Source: Toxonevra muliebris (taxonomy: Eukaryota; Arthropoda; Insecta; Diptera; Pallopteridae). Taken from it: 64,000 nucleotides of DNA. Below, one piece after another: positions 24,307 through 36,012 of this stretch. Within the stretch, counting starts at the first letter, position 1; every line of letters begins with the position of its first letter. The stretch is from contig OY829329.1 in assembly GCA_963691655.1 (NCBI GenBank), positions 17,188,708-17,252,707 on the forward strand, read 5' to 3'. A program made the translations under genes and the position numbers. The notes under the pieces were generated by a model. The model did no database searches. It had not been told where the DNA came from and saw nothing but the letters and a program-made list of their open reading frames with translations.

Positions 24307-26790
24307 TAGTGGGTGGATCCAGGGTGGATCTAAATCAAGTGCTTCAAAAAAGTGAATACGTAATTATAACCTTTTAAAATCTTACTATATAGCGAAACTG
24401 TTTACTAAATACACTTGAACCACATTAAATCTAGATTTTCGGTGCCAATTTGTTATGGCTTTGTTTTGGGAGCTTGAAACGGGTACTTGGTCTGCTTTTA
24501 GATCCAAGTTTATTGTTTGATTTTGACTCAGAATGTTGATTTTTTTATGATCAGATTTTGGATTTGGCTTTTGGTTTGAATTTTGATTTGATTTTTTTAT
24601 TTATTTTTGAATTCCAGCTTCAATTTTGGTTTTATTTTTATCTGAAATTTTGTTAAATTTTTTGGGCCTCTTTTGTTCTGATTTTGCTTTGAATTTTGGT
24701 TTGATTTTTAGCCGGTCTTTGTTCTGAACTTTGATCTGTTTTTCGTTCTGAAATTTGGACTATTTTGGATCTTAATTTTGGTATGAATTTTGCCTGATTT
24801 TGGTTTCATTTTGGTCTGAATCTTGAACTGATGTTTGGTCTGACTTTTTAATGGAAATCTGGTTTGAATTTTGTTTTGAATTTTGGTTTGGTTTTTAATC
24901 TGAATTTTGTTTTTAATTTGGTCTTTTTTCGGTCTGAGTTTTGGTTTGAATTTTGGTTTATTTTTTTGCATGAATCTTAGATTACCTTATTCAGTTGAAT
25001 TTTATATTTAATTTTTGAGCTGTTTGCTCTAAATTTTTGTTTCATTTTTGGTCTGAACTTTGGTTTGATTTTGGACTCCTTCTGGTCGAATTTTTTCGTT
25101 TGACTTTGATCTGAATTTTGGTAGTGTTTCTGGTCAGAATTTTTGTTTAAATTTTGGTTTGAATTTGATTTAATTTCGGTCTGAATTTTGGTGCAATTTT
25201 TGAACTGCTTTTGCTGCGAATTTGGACTAGTTTTTGTTCGTAACTTTAGATTAAATATTGGATTGAGTTTTGGCCTGATTTTGGTTTTTTCTTGTTGGGT
25301 TCTGAGTTTTCGACTGACTTTTCGTCAGCATTTTAGTCCAATTCTTTGTTTGGTGCTTGTGCTGCTTTTGCTCCGAATTTCGGTTTAAATTGCGGTCTGA
25401 ATTTCGGTTTAATTTGCGGACCGAACTTTGATCTGACTTTTGCGTTAAATTTTGGTCTAATTTTTTATTTGCATTTTGGTTTAGAGTTTGGTCTAAACTT
25501 TAGACTGTATCTTGGTCTGAGTTTTTATTTGAATTTGGGTCTTGAATTTTTTCGCTTGAATCTCGAACTGATTTTTTCACTTGAATTTTTTATATAAGTT
25601 TTGAACTGTTTTTGTTCTAAATTTTGGCTGAGTTTTTTTTCCTGAACTTAAGACTGAATTTTAGTCTAAACTTTGGTTTGACTTTGATTTCTTTTTGGTC
25701 TGATTTTTTTCGTTTTGCTTCAAATTTTGGTTGGTTTTCTGGTCAGAATTTTGGTTTGAACTTGATTTTATTTCAGTCTGAATTTTGGTGTTGTTTTCGG
25801 ACCTGCTTTTGGTCAGAATTTGGACAAGTTTTTGGTCATAACTTTAGATTCAATATTGGTCTGAATTTTGGTTTGATTTTTGTTTTTTTAGGTCTGAGTT
25901 TTGGGCTGATTTTTCATCTGCATTATCTAATTTTTTGTTTGGTGTTGGGACTGCTTTTGCTCCAAATTTTGCTTTGAATTTTGGTCTCTTTTGGACTGAT
26001 TTTTTGATGAAAATTTTTGACTGAACTTTGGTCTAACTTTTTCCTTGAATTTTAGTCTAATTTTTTATCTGAATTTTTGTTTGAATTTGGTATCATTTTG
26101 GTCTGAGATTTGATTTGATTTCTGGATTGCTTTCGCACTGAGTTTTGGTTTGGTGCTTGGTCTAAACTTTAGACTGTATGAATTTTCATCTGAATTTTCG
26201 TGTTTTTTTGCTAGAATCTTGAACAGATTTTTTCATTTGAACTTTTTATTTAAGTTTTGAGCTGCTTTTACCTTAAATTTTGGCTTGGTTTTTGATCTGA
26301 ACTTTAGGCTGAATTTTGGTCTAAACTTTGGTTTGATTTTGATTTCTTTTTTATTTGATTTTTTCGTTTGATTTTTGCTCTGAATTTTGGTCTGGTGTCT
26401 AGTCTGAATTTTTGATTGAATTTAGTTTCTTTGAAGTCTGAATTTCGGTTTGATTTTTGGGCTGCTTTTGGTCTGAATTTAGACTAGTTTTTAGTCTTAA
26501 CTTTAAATTAAATATTACCCCGAATTTGGGTTCTGATTTTGGTCTTTTTATGGTGTTAGTCTTGGACTTGTATTTTAATTCAATTTTTTTGCTTGATATT
26601 TAGTCTGATTTTACTCAGACTTTTGGTCTAACCTGAACTTTTTGAGCTTTAGATTAAATCTTGGTTTTAAATTCTGGTCCGAATTTTTAGTTTGAAATTG
26701 GTCTGATTTTCTGTCAGAATTTTAGTTCGAATTTTAGCCTGAATTTTATCGGAATTTTTAGTTGAATTTCGGTGTAAATAATATTGTGCA
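24307..26790 (+). repeat. 12-bp satellite array (TGGTCTGAATTT), 2.3 kb
   Basis: From about 24,450 onward units near TGGTCTGAATTT follow in a 12-bp register, clearest at 25,380-25,530. Units diverge heavily. About 140 bp upstream sits AGTGGGTGGATCCAGGGTGG, resembling the CAGTGGCGGATTTAGGG terminus at 6,343. Because 12 is a multiple of three, frames stay open and encode a four-residue repeat (NFGL on plus; lysine/glutamine-rich on minus). These frames are by-products, not genes. Confidence 0.9.
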
Positions 26791-28284
26791 GTTGGGACCA
26801 ATTGAGATTCATTCAGCTGCCTCGGAAACCTAACCTAATGCTCTTTAAATTTATAGAAATTGCAACCACAAAAACGGAAATTTAATTAATTGGAAAAAAG
26901 AAACATTTATATACATGAAAATAACATGATATTTAACATCATGTTAAGACCCAGTCTACACAAAACAATAGCAAAAACCTAACCAAAAACAGACAGCGAA
27001 AAATATCAAATGCAATTTCAATTTCAATTTTCGGTTTGCAGCTTGATTGTCTTCCACCTTTCTCCACCACCTCCTCCTGTTCGTACCGAGTCAGGTGAAT
27101 GGTAATGGCAGCTGAGTGCAACAAGAAAGCGGATTATACCTCCACCACTCCACTCCATTGAGCTGACTAACTGACTGACTGACATAAACACGCGAAATGT
27201 GTTGTTGCTGCTGATAACTTGCTGGCCGCCATTGTTTCTGCTGCTGCTGCCATGAATGTTGATGGTGTTAAAATCCGTTTTAAATTTGATTAGAGAAACA
27301 TGAAATGTTGAAATACTCCATAAGGCTAAAAAGAAAAAAAATGAAATAAAAGCTAAAGTAAGGAAAAAGCCAAAAACGCACGAAATCGAGCGCGCTGCTC
27401 TATAGAAAAAAAAAATAAAAACAAGCAAAAGCGTAGGATTTAAAATAAGTGCGAGTAATAAAAAAAAAGAAAACAGCACCGCGCGCGTATTTAGTGAGCC
27501 GCATAATCGTAACGAGCGGGAATTGAGTGAAACTGTATGGTGGGAAGCTTGGTGGGGACGAGAGGTGCGTGCTGGGAGAAACCTGGGAGAAGTAAGAGCA
27601 ACTGCTGGCAGCAGGAGTTTGCAGGTTTAGTGTTTTATGTACCTACTTGTGTAAAGTGGTATGTGGCACCCACTCAAACACTGCGGATTAGGTTGTTGCT
27701 GATGACGCCCCGTTGCTCTGTAGTGGAAAAAGCTGTAAATGCAACAAGTTGTTGGGAAAAGTTTTCAATAGAATTATGTTGTTGTTGTTGTTTTCCATGA
27801 AAGTTGCACTGTTTTTGTTGTATATATTTGAAAGCGGATTATGCAATTGAATTTTTTATAAAGCAACAGTTCAGTGTTTTTAAAATGAAAGTTTTTCTCA
27901 ATTTTTTGTTTTCTATTTTTAACATAAAAACATAATTTGTATTTTTATTAAAAATATTTGTTGCATAATCTCTGGGTTTTTTAGTTGGTGCTACTACTGC
28001 TGTTGTTGCAACAATTTCATTGTAGCATTTATGTATTTTACGTGCCGAAATTAGTTTTGAAGCTTTTAGAGAGTTTCATCTAGGGTAAGGTTGTGCATTT
28101 GAGCTCGTAAGCGCGAGAGGTACTGTCATAATGAGTAAGAAAAAAAAACTAGTGGGAGAGTGTAAGTGTAGTTTGTGTGTGTTCGAGAGAGCCAAAAAGA
28201 GAGCAACAACAGACACTGGTATTCTCCTTAGCACGATAATCGTTGTGCTAATTGTGCGCTCTCTCTTTTATTTTGTTTTGTTCT
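26791..28284. other. non-repetitive stretch, no supported gene
   Basis: Base composition is less extreme here, and 27,470-27,720 is the least AT-rich part. Small open frames exist (minus 27,024-27,479; plus 27,537-27,800), but they show no recognisable domain and contain low-complexity runs. This could hold host regulatory or untranslated exon sequence; nothing decisive is visible. Confidence 0.4.
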
Positions 28285-28292
28285 GTACTCAC

Positions 28293-29131
28293 CAGTGATG
28301 CAAACTTGCGGGGAATTTTACTTGGTGCGGAGAATCGGGGAATGAGCTGTTTTTTGCGGGGAATTTGCAGTCGTTCAGCTTTTAGTAATTAAAGTCTAAA
28401 AAATATTTTTTGTCAAATTTTATGTAATGTAAAACTTTTAACTTATGAAATATTTCATTATCTTGGGTCTTAAAATCTTCATTTTTCTTTGGAGAAATCG
28501 ATTTTTAAAAAAGTATGCTTTTGAAAGTATTATATTTCGAAAGTATTTTGTAAAAATTTCAGAGAACGCAAAATGCTTTCGTAGATATAGACGATTATAG
28601 CGGCGAGTGTCAGTCAGGCCAAAACAGTCGTGCGGCTCTTCGACTGCCCTTTCGGCCGTTCAGAAAGGCTTAGCTATGCCTTCGTCCAGCACCTCCTGAT
28701 TAACTCTTAATCATTGCTGACTTATCTGTAAACTTACAAATTAAGGTCAGCCATCATAAAGAAGATGAAGTATATTTTATATGTAAAAAAGCGATAGTCA
28801 AAACTTTGAACCCGTTGTTCTCAAAACAACATTTTAGCCATTTTTTATTTGAGTTAAAAGAAATCCCTTTGTTGTTCAAAACTGGGCTGAAACTTATATG
28901 TTACGAATTCCGGAGTCAGAAAGTACGTTTTTATTAATCTACCGAGGAAGTTCGGGGTCGCCTTAAAATAACACTCATTGAGGTCAATTTCGTTTTTGTA
29001 AAATATTTATATGGAAAGTGCGTGTAGCGCTGTTATAATATGAAATTATACCAATGCGGGGAATTCGTTCGAAAATTGGGGAATTTCTCGAGGGTTATCG
29101 GGGAGAGAGACAAAATGAGTTGGCATCCCTG
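28293..29131. mobile_element. hAT-like non-autonomous element, 8-bp duplication GTACTCAC
   Basis: Termini CAGTGATGCAAACT (left) and CAGGGATGCCAACT (right, minus strand) are typical hAT ends. They are flanked by perfect GTACTCAC at 28,285-28,292 and 29,132-29,139. GCGGGGAATT occurs at about 28,309, 28,356 and 29,056, as subterminal binding motifs would. It lacks a transposase frame and is 839 bp long. Confidence 0.93.
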
Positions 29132-29139
29132 GTACTCAC

Positions 29140-30439
29140 ATACTCATGAGCGATCTTTAATGCCCAGCGAGAAGAGAGAGAAGAGAGTGCGCTTTTCGGA
29201 GTGTAGACAATTCAGTTGTGGGTGTTTCCTCTTCGTATGACATACCACTAGGTTTTTAACATTGCATGCCATTGAAAAAAAGCGCTCTCTTTTACGCTAC
29301 TTTTGGAGTGCTCCAAATGTCCTCTTACGAAATCTTTGCGTCAGCAGTTCATTTGTTTTTACTACCACCTCCACTCTGCTTTATAAAATAAGGGCAAAAT
29401 TTGTTTTTAATTTTTTAATATTTTATATTTTTATTAAACAAACATGTAGGTATTATAATTATTTAAGAATAGGGCTTAGCTTTTTTCGGCGGGGCTCCTT
29501 GTGGTATCATCTATAAATTCGAATGCCGTCTTTTTTATCGTTGAAGCCGAAGTTTTCACTTTTAACAGCAGCACCTGCAAATATAAAAGACGTACGTAAT
29601 TTATATATGGATGGTTACGTTTATACCTTTTTATTATTTTCGCAACTATGTAATAATTTTTCAACAATTACCAACTACCGTTTCGCTTTATCCCTTCGAA
29701 GAGCGTGCCGCCGCAAATTAGCCACAAACTGTTTAATTTGTGTTTTTCAAATACTAAATAATCGTAGTAGCCGATCGCTGCCACTCAACTGACTTTGTAA
29801 GTTTTGAGATGCAGTGTGGTTTACCGTTAGCCGTTGGTTTCTGCATTACATCGTGTAGCTGCTATTTGTGTTTGAAAATTAATATCTCGTTTGCGGCTAA
29901 ATTGCCGCGTCTGGAGCGTCTTCTCGTGTAATAAAAAAATTCCAGTGTCGCTTACAGAAATTTGTTTGAAGTTAACACCCCTGTTAACGATTAAAAAATG
30001 ATTCCTTAAGATATATTTCAATATCACTAAAAAGCAATCACTTGTTTGAATCGCAAACGATTTCTTTTCGGCAGCAAATAGTGTTAGCAAAATGAAAAAA
30101 CAAGTTATGAGTTTTCACCCTGTTGAGTGTGTACACAGAGCAATACCAATTTCGTCTTTGTACTTCGTGAGTAAGCTGACTGTGGTCAAAAACAGTGATA
30201 CCCGAGAGCAAAGAGCTTATCTCTCTTTTATGTTCTTTTGCACATTTTTGATCTAAAACAGTTAGTTCGAAAACTGATACAGACGTATTTCAGTTCATGC
30301 TAGTGTATGCGTGAAATTGTGAAAGCGCTACACTGAGAGTAAGTTATAAGTACATGGTATAAAATAAAATACCTTTTTTGTTTATGATAAGTGCACGTAA
30401 GATCCTTTCATTCTACTTGTACCAAAACATGACTAAAGG
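29140..30439. other. no gene recognised
   Basis: Moderately AT-rich, with several short frames on both strands (for example 29,523-29,792 and 29,827-30,090). None has a recognisable motif or compositional signal of a gene. Confidence 0.4.
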
Positions 30440-30625
30440 TATAAACAGAATTGCGGCATATCGACGAATTTACTGTCACAATAAAAACGGCAGGTCGACG
30501 TAAAATCGTCGGCGTAAATCGTCGACAGCTGCAATTCTGGTACATTCAAAGAATTATGAGTGTTTTAAATGTGACAAGGTTTTTACGTCGCGTAAATTCG
30601 CCGGTACTCTACAATTCTATTTATA
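30440..30625. mobile_element. 186-bp MITE with TATAAACAGAATTG ends
   Basis: The left end TATAAACAGAATTG pairs with the right end (minus strand TATAAATAGAATTG). Inner inverted matches include GACGAATTTAC/GGCGAATTTAC. The middle has repeated GTCGAC/ATCGTCG words. Outermost TA dinucleotides would fit a TA duplication. Non-coding. Confidence 0.6.
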
Positions 30626-32789
30626 GCTTAACTACCTCTCTTGCTATTTTTGATTTTTCATACGAAGTGCATCGACGCCTGTTCTAACATACTACGTTTT
30701 TCAGCGACCTCCAGAGTTTCTTGGGTGTTACAATATTTATAATTTGCAGGGAGATCCCCGCTTTTATAATTAAGACACACTATTTAATTTACAATTCCTT
30801 TAATTCACAATTTTCATATTTTATACAATTATGTTTATGAAAAAGAGAGAGAGAGAAAAAATAAGTCTACATATATTTCACTACACTTTAATTGGCGACG
30901 GTAGTTTTCTAATGAGGTCGTCAGGCCAGGCGAGCGTGCTCGGTGTGCAGTTGCTGGTATAGTTGTCGAGTGTCCGCAGAGCGTTCCTACTTTCGTTCGT
31001 TGCTAGGTTGCTGGGATACGTTCGTTAGCCGATTTTCAAGTTTAAAAATTAGGAAGACCCCTTAAACTCCTTGCCCAGAATTTCAAAATAGTAGGCGTCG
31101 AAAAATTTAATGTCACTAGGCACAGTGCAAATTTTGGCTGCTTCATCATATAGGTAGGTTTGTGCTACTCTCTCTCTGGCTCTCTATCTCTCTCTCTGGC
31201 TCTCTATCTTTCTCTCTGGCTCTCTATCTCTCTCTCTGGCTCTCTTTCTCTCTCTCTATCTCTCGCTCTCAATCTCTCTCTCGTTTTCCATCTCTCTCTC
31301 TATCTCTTGCTCCCTGTCTCTCGCGCTCTCTCTCGCTCTCTATCCCTCTCTCGCTCTCTATCTCTCTCTCGCTCTCTATATATCTCTTTCGCTCTATGTA
31401 TATATCTCTCGCTCGCATTCTATCTCTCTCTCACTCTCTCCCTCTCTCATGCAATTCATGATGAAACCCGAAATTTCACTTCGGGTTTCCTGAGAGGGAG
31501 TACATCGAAAAAAAAATTAAACCAAACAAAATTATAAATAAAACTTTTGCGGAAAACGAATTTTCTGCGGTTTTTCTACGATCTCTTTTATATTTTTTTC
31601 AGTACTTAAGCAAAACGAAATGAAATACTATACAAAAGAATTGCAGGAGCAAACAAAACTTTTGCCAAACGACGAAGACAGCCGCATTATACCAAGTAAC
31701 AAAACACACAGCAGTGAAACAACAGCTACTACAATAGCAAAAGCAACAAAATTTAGATGTTATTTTTAAATCCAGCTGGTCGAATTAAATAGTTGAGTGC
31801 ACTTGTTAGATTTTACTTGGCAAATTTTTGTTTGCCAACAGAATATTTCAACAAAATTATTTCATATATTTTGTTGTGTTATTACATATTTTAATAAGTC
31901 TTAATATATCATTAATATTATTTGTAGGTTACCACCACTCAACGGCAGACCAAAAGTAGCATTCACAGTAGCAACAGGAATAACAGTAAAAGCGTCATTA
32001 TTAAAACATTCATTCATTCAGTGTGTCTTGCTAAAATTTCGATTTCTTCGTTTTGCTTTCTTTCCCTGTGCTGTCATTGTTTTTGTCAGCATGTCTCCTA
32101 GTTTCATTCAAGATTAATGACAATTTCATATTACAACAACGACAGCAGCAGCAACAACTGAAATAGCCAAGAACATCAAACCAACATTAGGAGGGGCAGG
32201 GCCAGTAGCAGCAATAATAACACAACTACACTTGTAACTATTGTAAGTTCTACTACCATTCGTTATTTGTAGGAAGGTACGAGTACTAGGAATTACTATA
32301 ATTACACTGAAAGAAACCCACCAGTAATAGGAATCACATATGATTACATATTTATGTAACGAAACTCAAACAATGCAAGCAAAAGTTTCTGATTGTAAGG
32401 GCAGGCAGGACTTGGACAAATTTAATATGCTTTTTTTTTTTCAAACCAACACCCACCGACCTCCTTTTGAAATTCTCTAGAACAGAATAAACACCCTATG
32501 AAGGATAAGGGTGACTTTTTGTACAATAGAGAGAAAGGGAGTGAGAAATAGAAGAGAGAGAGAGAGGCGAATATAAGCGGTAACTGAGAGGAGCAGTCAT
32601 TTGGATAGAAAGGAGAAGGTGGGGCAAGATAGAGAGAGGGTGGGGTAAGATAGAGAGAGAGAGAGTATGAGAAGGGAAGGGAGTGATAAAGAGAGGGATG
32701 AGAAAAGATTGGTGCGGGGAAAAACACGCAAGAAAGTGGAATGGAAAGGGAATTGCAAATATATGGGGTTGAAAAAAAAGGAGACAAGT
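30626..32789. other. microsatellite-rich stretch, no gene recognised
   Basis: Contains a (CT)n-based array at about 31,163-31,449 with a 20-bp higher-order unit (GGCTCTCTATCTCTCTCTCT). A short hairpin, GAAACCCGAA...TTCGGGTTTC, lies at 31,462-31,489. (CAR)n-type repeats occur near 32,130-32,170 and GA-rich DNA at 32,520-32,720. Serine/leucine frames in the CT array are by-products. 30,880-31,030 is less AT-rich but unrecognised. Confidence 0.55.
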
Positions 32790-32952
32790 GTGTAATTTTT
32801 CTCTTCTCTCTTTTTATCTCTTCTCTCTTTTTATCTCTTCTCTCTTTTTATCTCTTCTCTCTTTTTATCTCTTCTCTCTTTTTATCTCTTCTCTCTTTAT
32901 ATCTCTTCTCTCTTCTCTCTTCTCTCTTTTCTCTTTTCTCTTTTCTCTTCTC

Positions 32953-33640
32953 TCTCGTCTGGAGCAGATCGAAATTCTGTATGACAAAATTCTAGCTGAA
33001 CAAAATCCTGTGTTTGGAAAAAATTTCTGTTTTACAGAAATCTGTTTTTATTTGGTTTTTTTTCTGCTAATTCTACTAATACAAAATTCTGTTTGCACAA
33101 AATTCTTTTTTACAAAATTCTGCAAATTCTGTCTAAAAAATTTATTTGAGGTAACAAAGAAATGCCTACGTTTAATATTGTAATCTACATATAAAAAAAA
33201 AAAAAGTATAAATATTGTTTCAAAAAGAATGTTGATTATTTTGAGGTGTTAAGAATTCCGAAACTATAAATCGTATTTATACTCTTTTTTTTGTTTTTTA
33301 TATGTAGATTAATATAGGGTGAAGGTTTCTTAAGCGTGCCGTTTAAAATCAAAATACTAATTTTTGGTCAGAATAAAATTTTTTTTTTGTAACATGTAGT
33401 ACTAGTCACTAAATGTTATTGAAAAAAATATCAAGTTTAAAAGTCATTAACAATGACAGAATTTTACATTTGCAGAATTATGTGAAAAAGAATTTTGTGC
33501 AAACAGAATTTTGTATTAGCAGAATTTGAAAAACACCGATATAAAGAAACATATTTTTGTAAATCAGAAATTTTTTCCAAAAACAGGATTTTGTTCAGCC
33601 AGAATTTTGTCATACAAAATTTCGATCTGCTTCAGACGAG
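32953..33640 (+). mobile_element. foldback-like element, copy A
   Basis: The copy is itself an inverted repeat. Its left end CTCGTCTGGAGCAGATCGAA is the reverse complement of its right end, which reads TTCGATCTGCTTCAGACGAG on the plus strand. The arms are about 180 bp and rich in CAGAATTTTG words. The core (33,181-33,312) holds a smaller hairpin with AATCTACATATAAAA ends. (CT)n lies outside the left end and (GA)n outside the right, so the tracts look like part of the terminal repeats. No protein frame. Confidence 0.85.
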
Positions 33641-34699
33641 ATGAGAAAAGAGGAGAAAGGAAAGAGAGAAGGAAGAAGAGAAGAGGGAGAAAAGGGAGAA
33701 GAGAAGAGGGAGAAGAGGGGAAAGAGAGAGAAGAGAGAGAGAGAGAGAGAAGCGAGGAGAGAGAGAAGAGAGGAGAGAGAAGAGAGAACTCTCTTCTCTC
33801 TCCTCTCTTTTTCTCTCTTTTCTCTCTCTCTTCTCTCTTTTCTCTCTCTCTTCTCTCTTTTCTCTCTCTCTTCTCTCTTTTCTCTCTTTTCTCTCTTTCC
33901 TCTCTTTTCTCTCTTTCCTCTCTTTTCTCTCTTTCCTCTCTTTCCTCTCTTTCCTCTCTTTCCTCTCTTTCCTCTCTTTCCTCTCTTTCCTCTCTTTCCG
34001 CTCTTTCCTCTCTTTCCTCTCTTTCCTCTCTTTCCTCTCTTTCCGCTCTTTCCTCTCTTTTCTCTCTTTTCTCTCTTTTCTCTCTTTCCTCTCTTTTCTC
34101 TCTTTCCGCTCTTTCCTCTCTTTTCTCTCTTTCCTCTCTTTTCTCTCTTTTCTCTCTTTCCTCTCTTTCCTCTCTTTCCTCTCTTTTCTCTCTTTCCTCT
34201 CTTTCCTCTCTTTCCGCTCTTTCCTCTCTTTTCTCTCTTTTCTCTCTTTTCTCTCTTTCCTCTCTTTTCTCTCTTTCCTCTCTTTCCTCTCTTTCCTCTC
34301 TTTTCTCTCTTTTCTCTCTTTCCTCTCTTTCCTCTCTTTCCGCTCTTTCCTCTCTTTTCTCTCTTTTCTCTCTTTCCGCTCTTTCCTCTCTTTTCTCTCT
34401 TTTCTCTCTTTTCTCTCTTTCCTCTCTTTTCTCTCTTTTCTCTCTTTTCTCTCTTTCCTCTCTTTCCTCTCTTTTCTCTCTTTCCTCTCTTTCCTCTCTT
34501 TCCTCTCTTTCCTCTCTTTCCGCTCTTTTCTCTCTTTTCTCTCTTTCTCTCTTTTCTCTCTTTTCTCTCTTTTCTCTCTTTTCTCTCTTTCCTCTCTTTC
34601 CTCTCTTTCCGCTCTTTTCTCCCCTCTTCTCCCCTCTTCTCCCCTCTTCTCCCTCTTGTCCCTCTTCTCTTCTCTCTCTCCTCTTTCTTTTTTCTTCTC
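33641..34699. repeat. polypurine then polypyrimidine tract (spacer)
   Basis: 33,641-33,788 is GA-rich and 33,789-34,699 is CT-rich, built of TCTCTTTCC/TCTCTTTTC units. The switch at 33,788 is abrupt and forms a perfect local inverted junction. Long serine/leucine/phenylalanine or lysine/arginine/glutamate frames on both strands arise from the repeat and are not genes. Confidence 0.95.
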
Positions 34700-35405
34700 T
34701 CTTCTCATCTCGTCTGAAACAGATCGAAATTTTGTATGACAATTCTGGCTGAACAAAATTCTGTTTTTGGAAAAAATTTCTGATTTACAAAAATATGTTT
34801 CTTTATGTCGGTGTTTTTCAAATTCTGCTAATACAAAATTCTGTTTGCTCAAAATTCTTTTTCACATAATTCTGCAAATGTAAAATTCTGTCATTGTTAA
34901 TGACTTTTAAACTTGATATTTTTTTCAATAACATTTAGTGACTAGTACTACATGTTACAAAAAAGTTTTTTTATTCTGACCAAAAATTAGTATTTTGATT
35001 TTAAACGGCACGCTTGAGAAACCTTCACCCTATATTAATCTACATATAAAAAACAAAAAAAAGAGTATAAATACGATTTATAGTTTCGGAATTCTTAACA
35101 CCTCAAAATAATCAACATTCTTTTTGAAACAATATTTATACTCTTTTTTTTTTTTTTTTTTTTTATATGTAGATTACAATATTAAACGTAGGCATTTCTT
35201 TGTTACCTCAAATAAATTTTTTAGACAGAATTTGCAGAATTATGTAAAAAAGAATTTTGTGCAAACAGAATTTTGTATTAGTAGAATTAGCAGAAAAAAA
35301 AACCAAATAAAAACAGATTTCTGTAAAGCAGAAATTTTTTCCAAAAACAGGATTTTGTTCAGCTAGAATTTTGTCATACAGAATTTCGATCTGCTCCAGA
35401 CGAGA
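34700..35405 (-). mobile_element. foldback-like element, copy B (inverted)
   Basis: Reverse complement of copy A, collinear end to end including the internal hairpin (about 35,037-35,176). Differences are mostly in poly-A/T run lengths and scattered substitutions. The closeness implies a recent inverted duplication or ongoing gene conversion between the arms. Confidence 0.85.
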
Positions 35406-36012
35406 TGAGATGAGAAGAGATAAAAAGAGAGAAGAGGTAAAAAGAGAGAAGAGACAAAAAGAGAGAAGAGATTAAAAGAGAGAAGAGATAAAAAGAGAGA
35501 AGAGATAAAAAGAGAGCAGAGATAAAAAGAGAGAAGAGAGAAGAAAAAAGAGAGAAGAAAGAAGAGAGAAGAGAAAAGAGAAAAGAGAAAAGAGAAAAGA
35601 GAAAAGAGAAAAGAGAAAAGAGAAAAGAGAAAAGAGAAAAGAGAAAAGAGAAAAGAGAAAAGAGAAAAGAGAAAAGAGAAAAGAGAAAAGAGAAAAGAGA
35701 AAAGAGAAAAGAGAAAAGAGAAAAGAGAAAAGAGAAAAGAGAAAAGAGAAAAGAGAAAAGAGAAAAGAGAAAAGAGAAAAGAGAAAAGAGAAAAGAGAAA
35801 AGAGAAAAGAGAAAAGAGAAAAGAGAAAAGAGAAAAGAGAAAAGAGAAAAGAGAAAAGAGAAAAGAGAAAAGAGAAAAGAGAAAAGAGAAAAGAGAAAAG
35901 AGAAAAGAGAAAAGAGAAAAGAGAAAAAAGAGAAAAGAGAAAAGAGAAAAGAGAAAAAAGAGAAAAGAGGGCCGAGAAGAGGGACGAGAAGAGAGACGAG
36001 AAGAGGGGCGAG
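35406..36012. repeat. (AGAGAAAAG)-type polypurine tract
   Basis: 35,406-35,575 has GATAAAAAGAGAGAA units mirroring the left CT tract at 32,800-32,950. 35,576-35,960 is an almost pure AGAGAAA array, evidently a recent expansion. The right border changes to GAAGAGGGACGAG words before unique sequence at 36,013. Confidence 0.93.

Larger units (their letters stand above)
32790..36012. repeat. giant palindrome: two head-to-head foldback-like elements with CT/GA tracts
   Basis: The unit at 32,953-33,640 is reproduced in reverse complement at 34,700-35,405 with about 97% identity. The 1.06-kb spacer is GA-rich then CT-rich. The outer flanks are CT (32,800-32,952) and GA (35,406-36,012), so the symmetry continues into the microsatellites. 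Overall order: CT, arm, GA|CT, inverted arm, GA. This could extrude a cruciform, and the tracts could form triplex DNA. Confidence 0.92.

Noticed and set aside
24708..24971. Lysine-rich minus-strand frame (KPKFKPK-like)
   Set aside because: Opposite-strand reading of the same 12-bp satellite.
25188..25977. Open frames with a four-residue NFGL-type repeat
   Set aside because: The 12-bp satellite keeps the frame open because its period is divisible by three. No conserved protein signal.
27024..27479. 151-residue minus-strand frame
   Set aside because: Hydrophobic part arises from A-rich DNA; no motif, no matching frame nearby and no codon signature I could trust.
31160..31537. Serine/leucine-rich frames
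   Set aside because: (CT)n microsatellite translation.
33526..34852. Frames up to about 400 residues on both strands, serine/leucine/phenylalanine or lysine/arginine/glutamate repeats
   Set aside because: They come entirely from the CT/GA microsatellite, exist in several frames at once and have no domain. Not genes.
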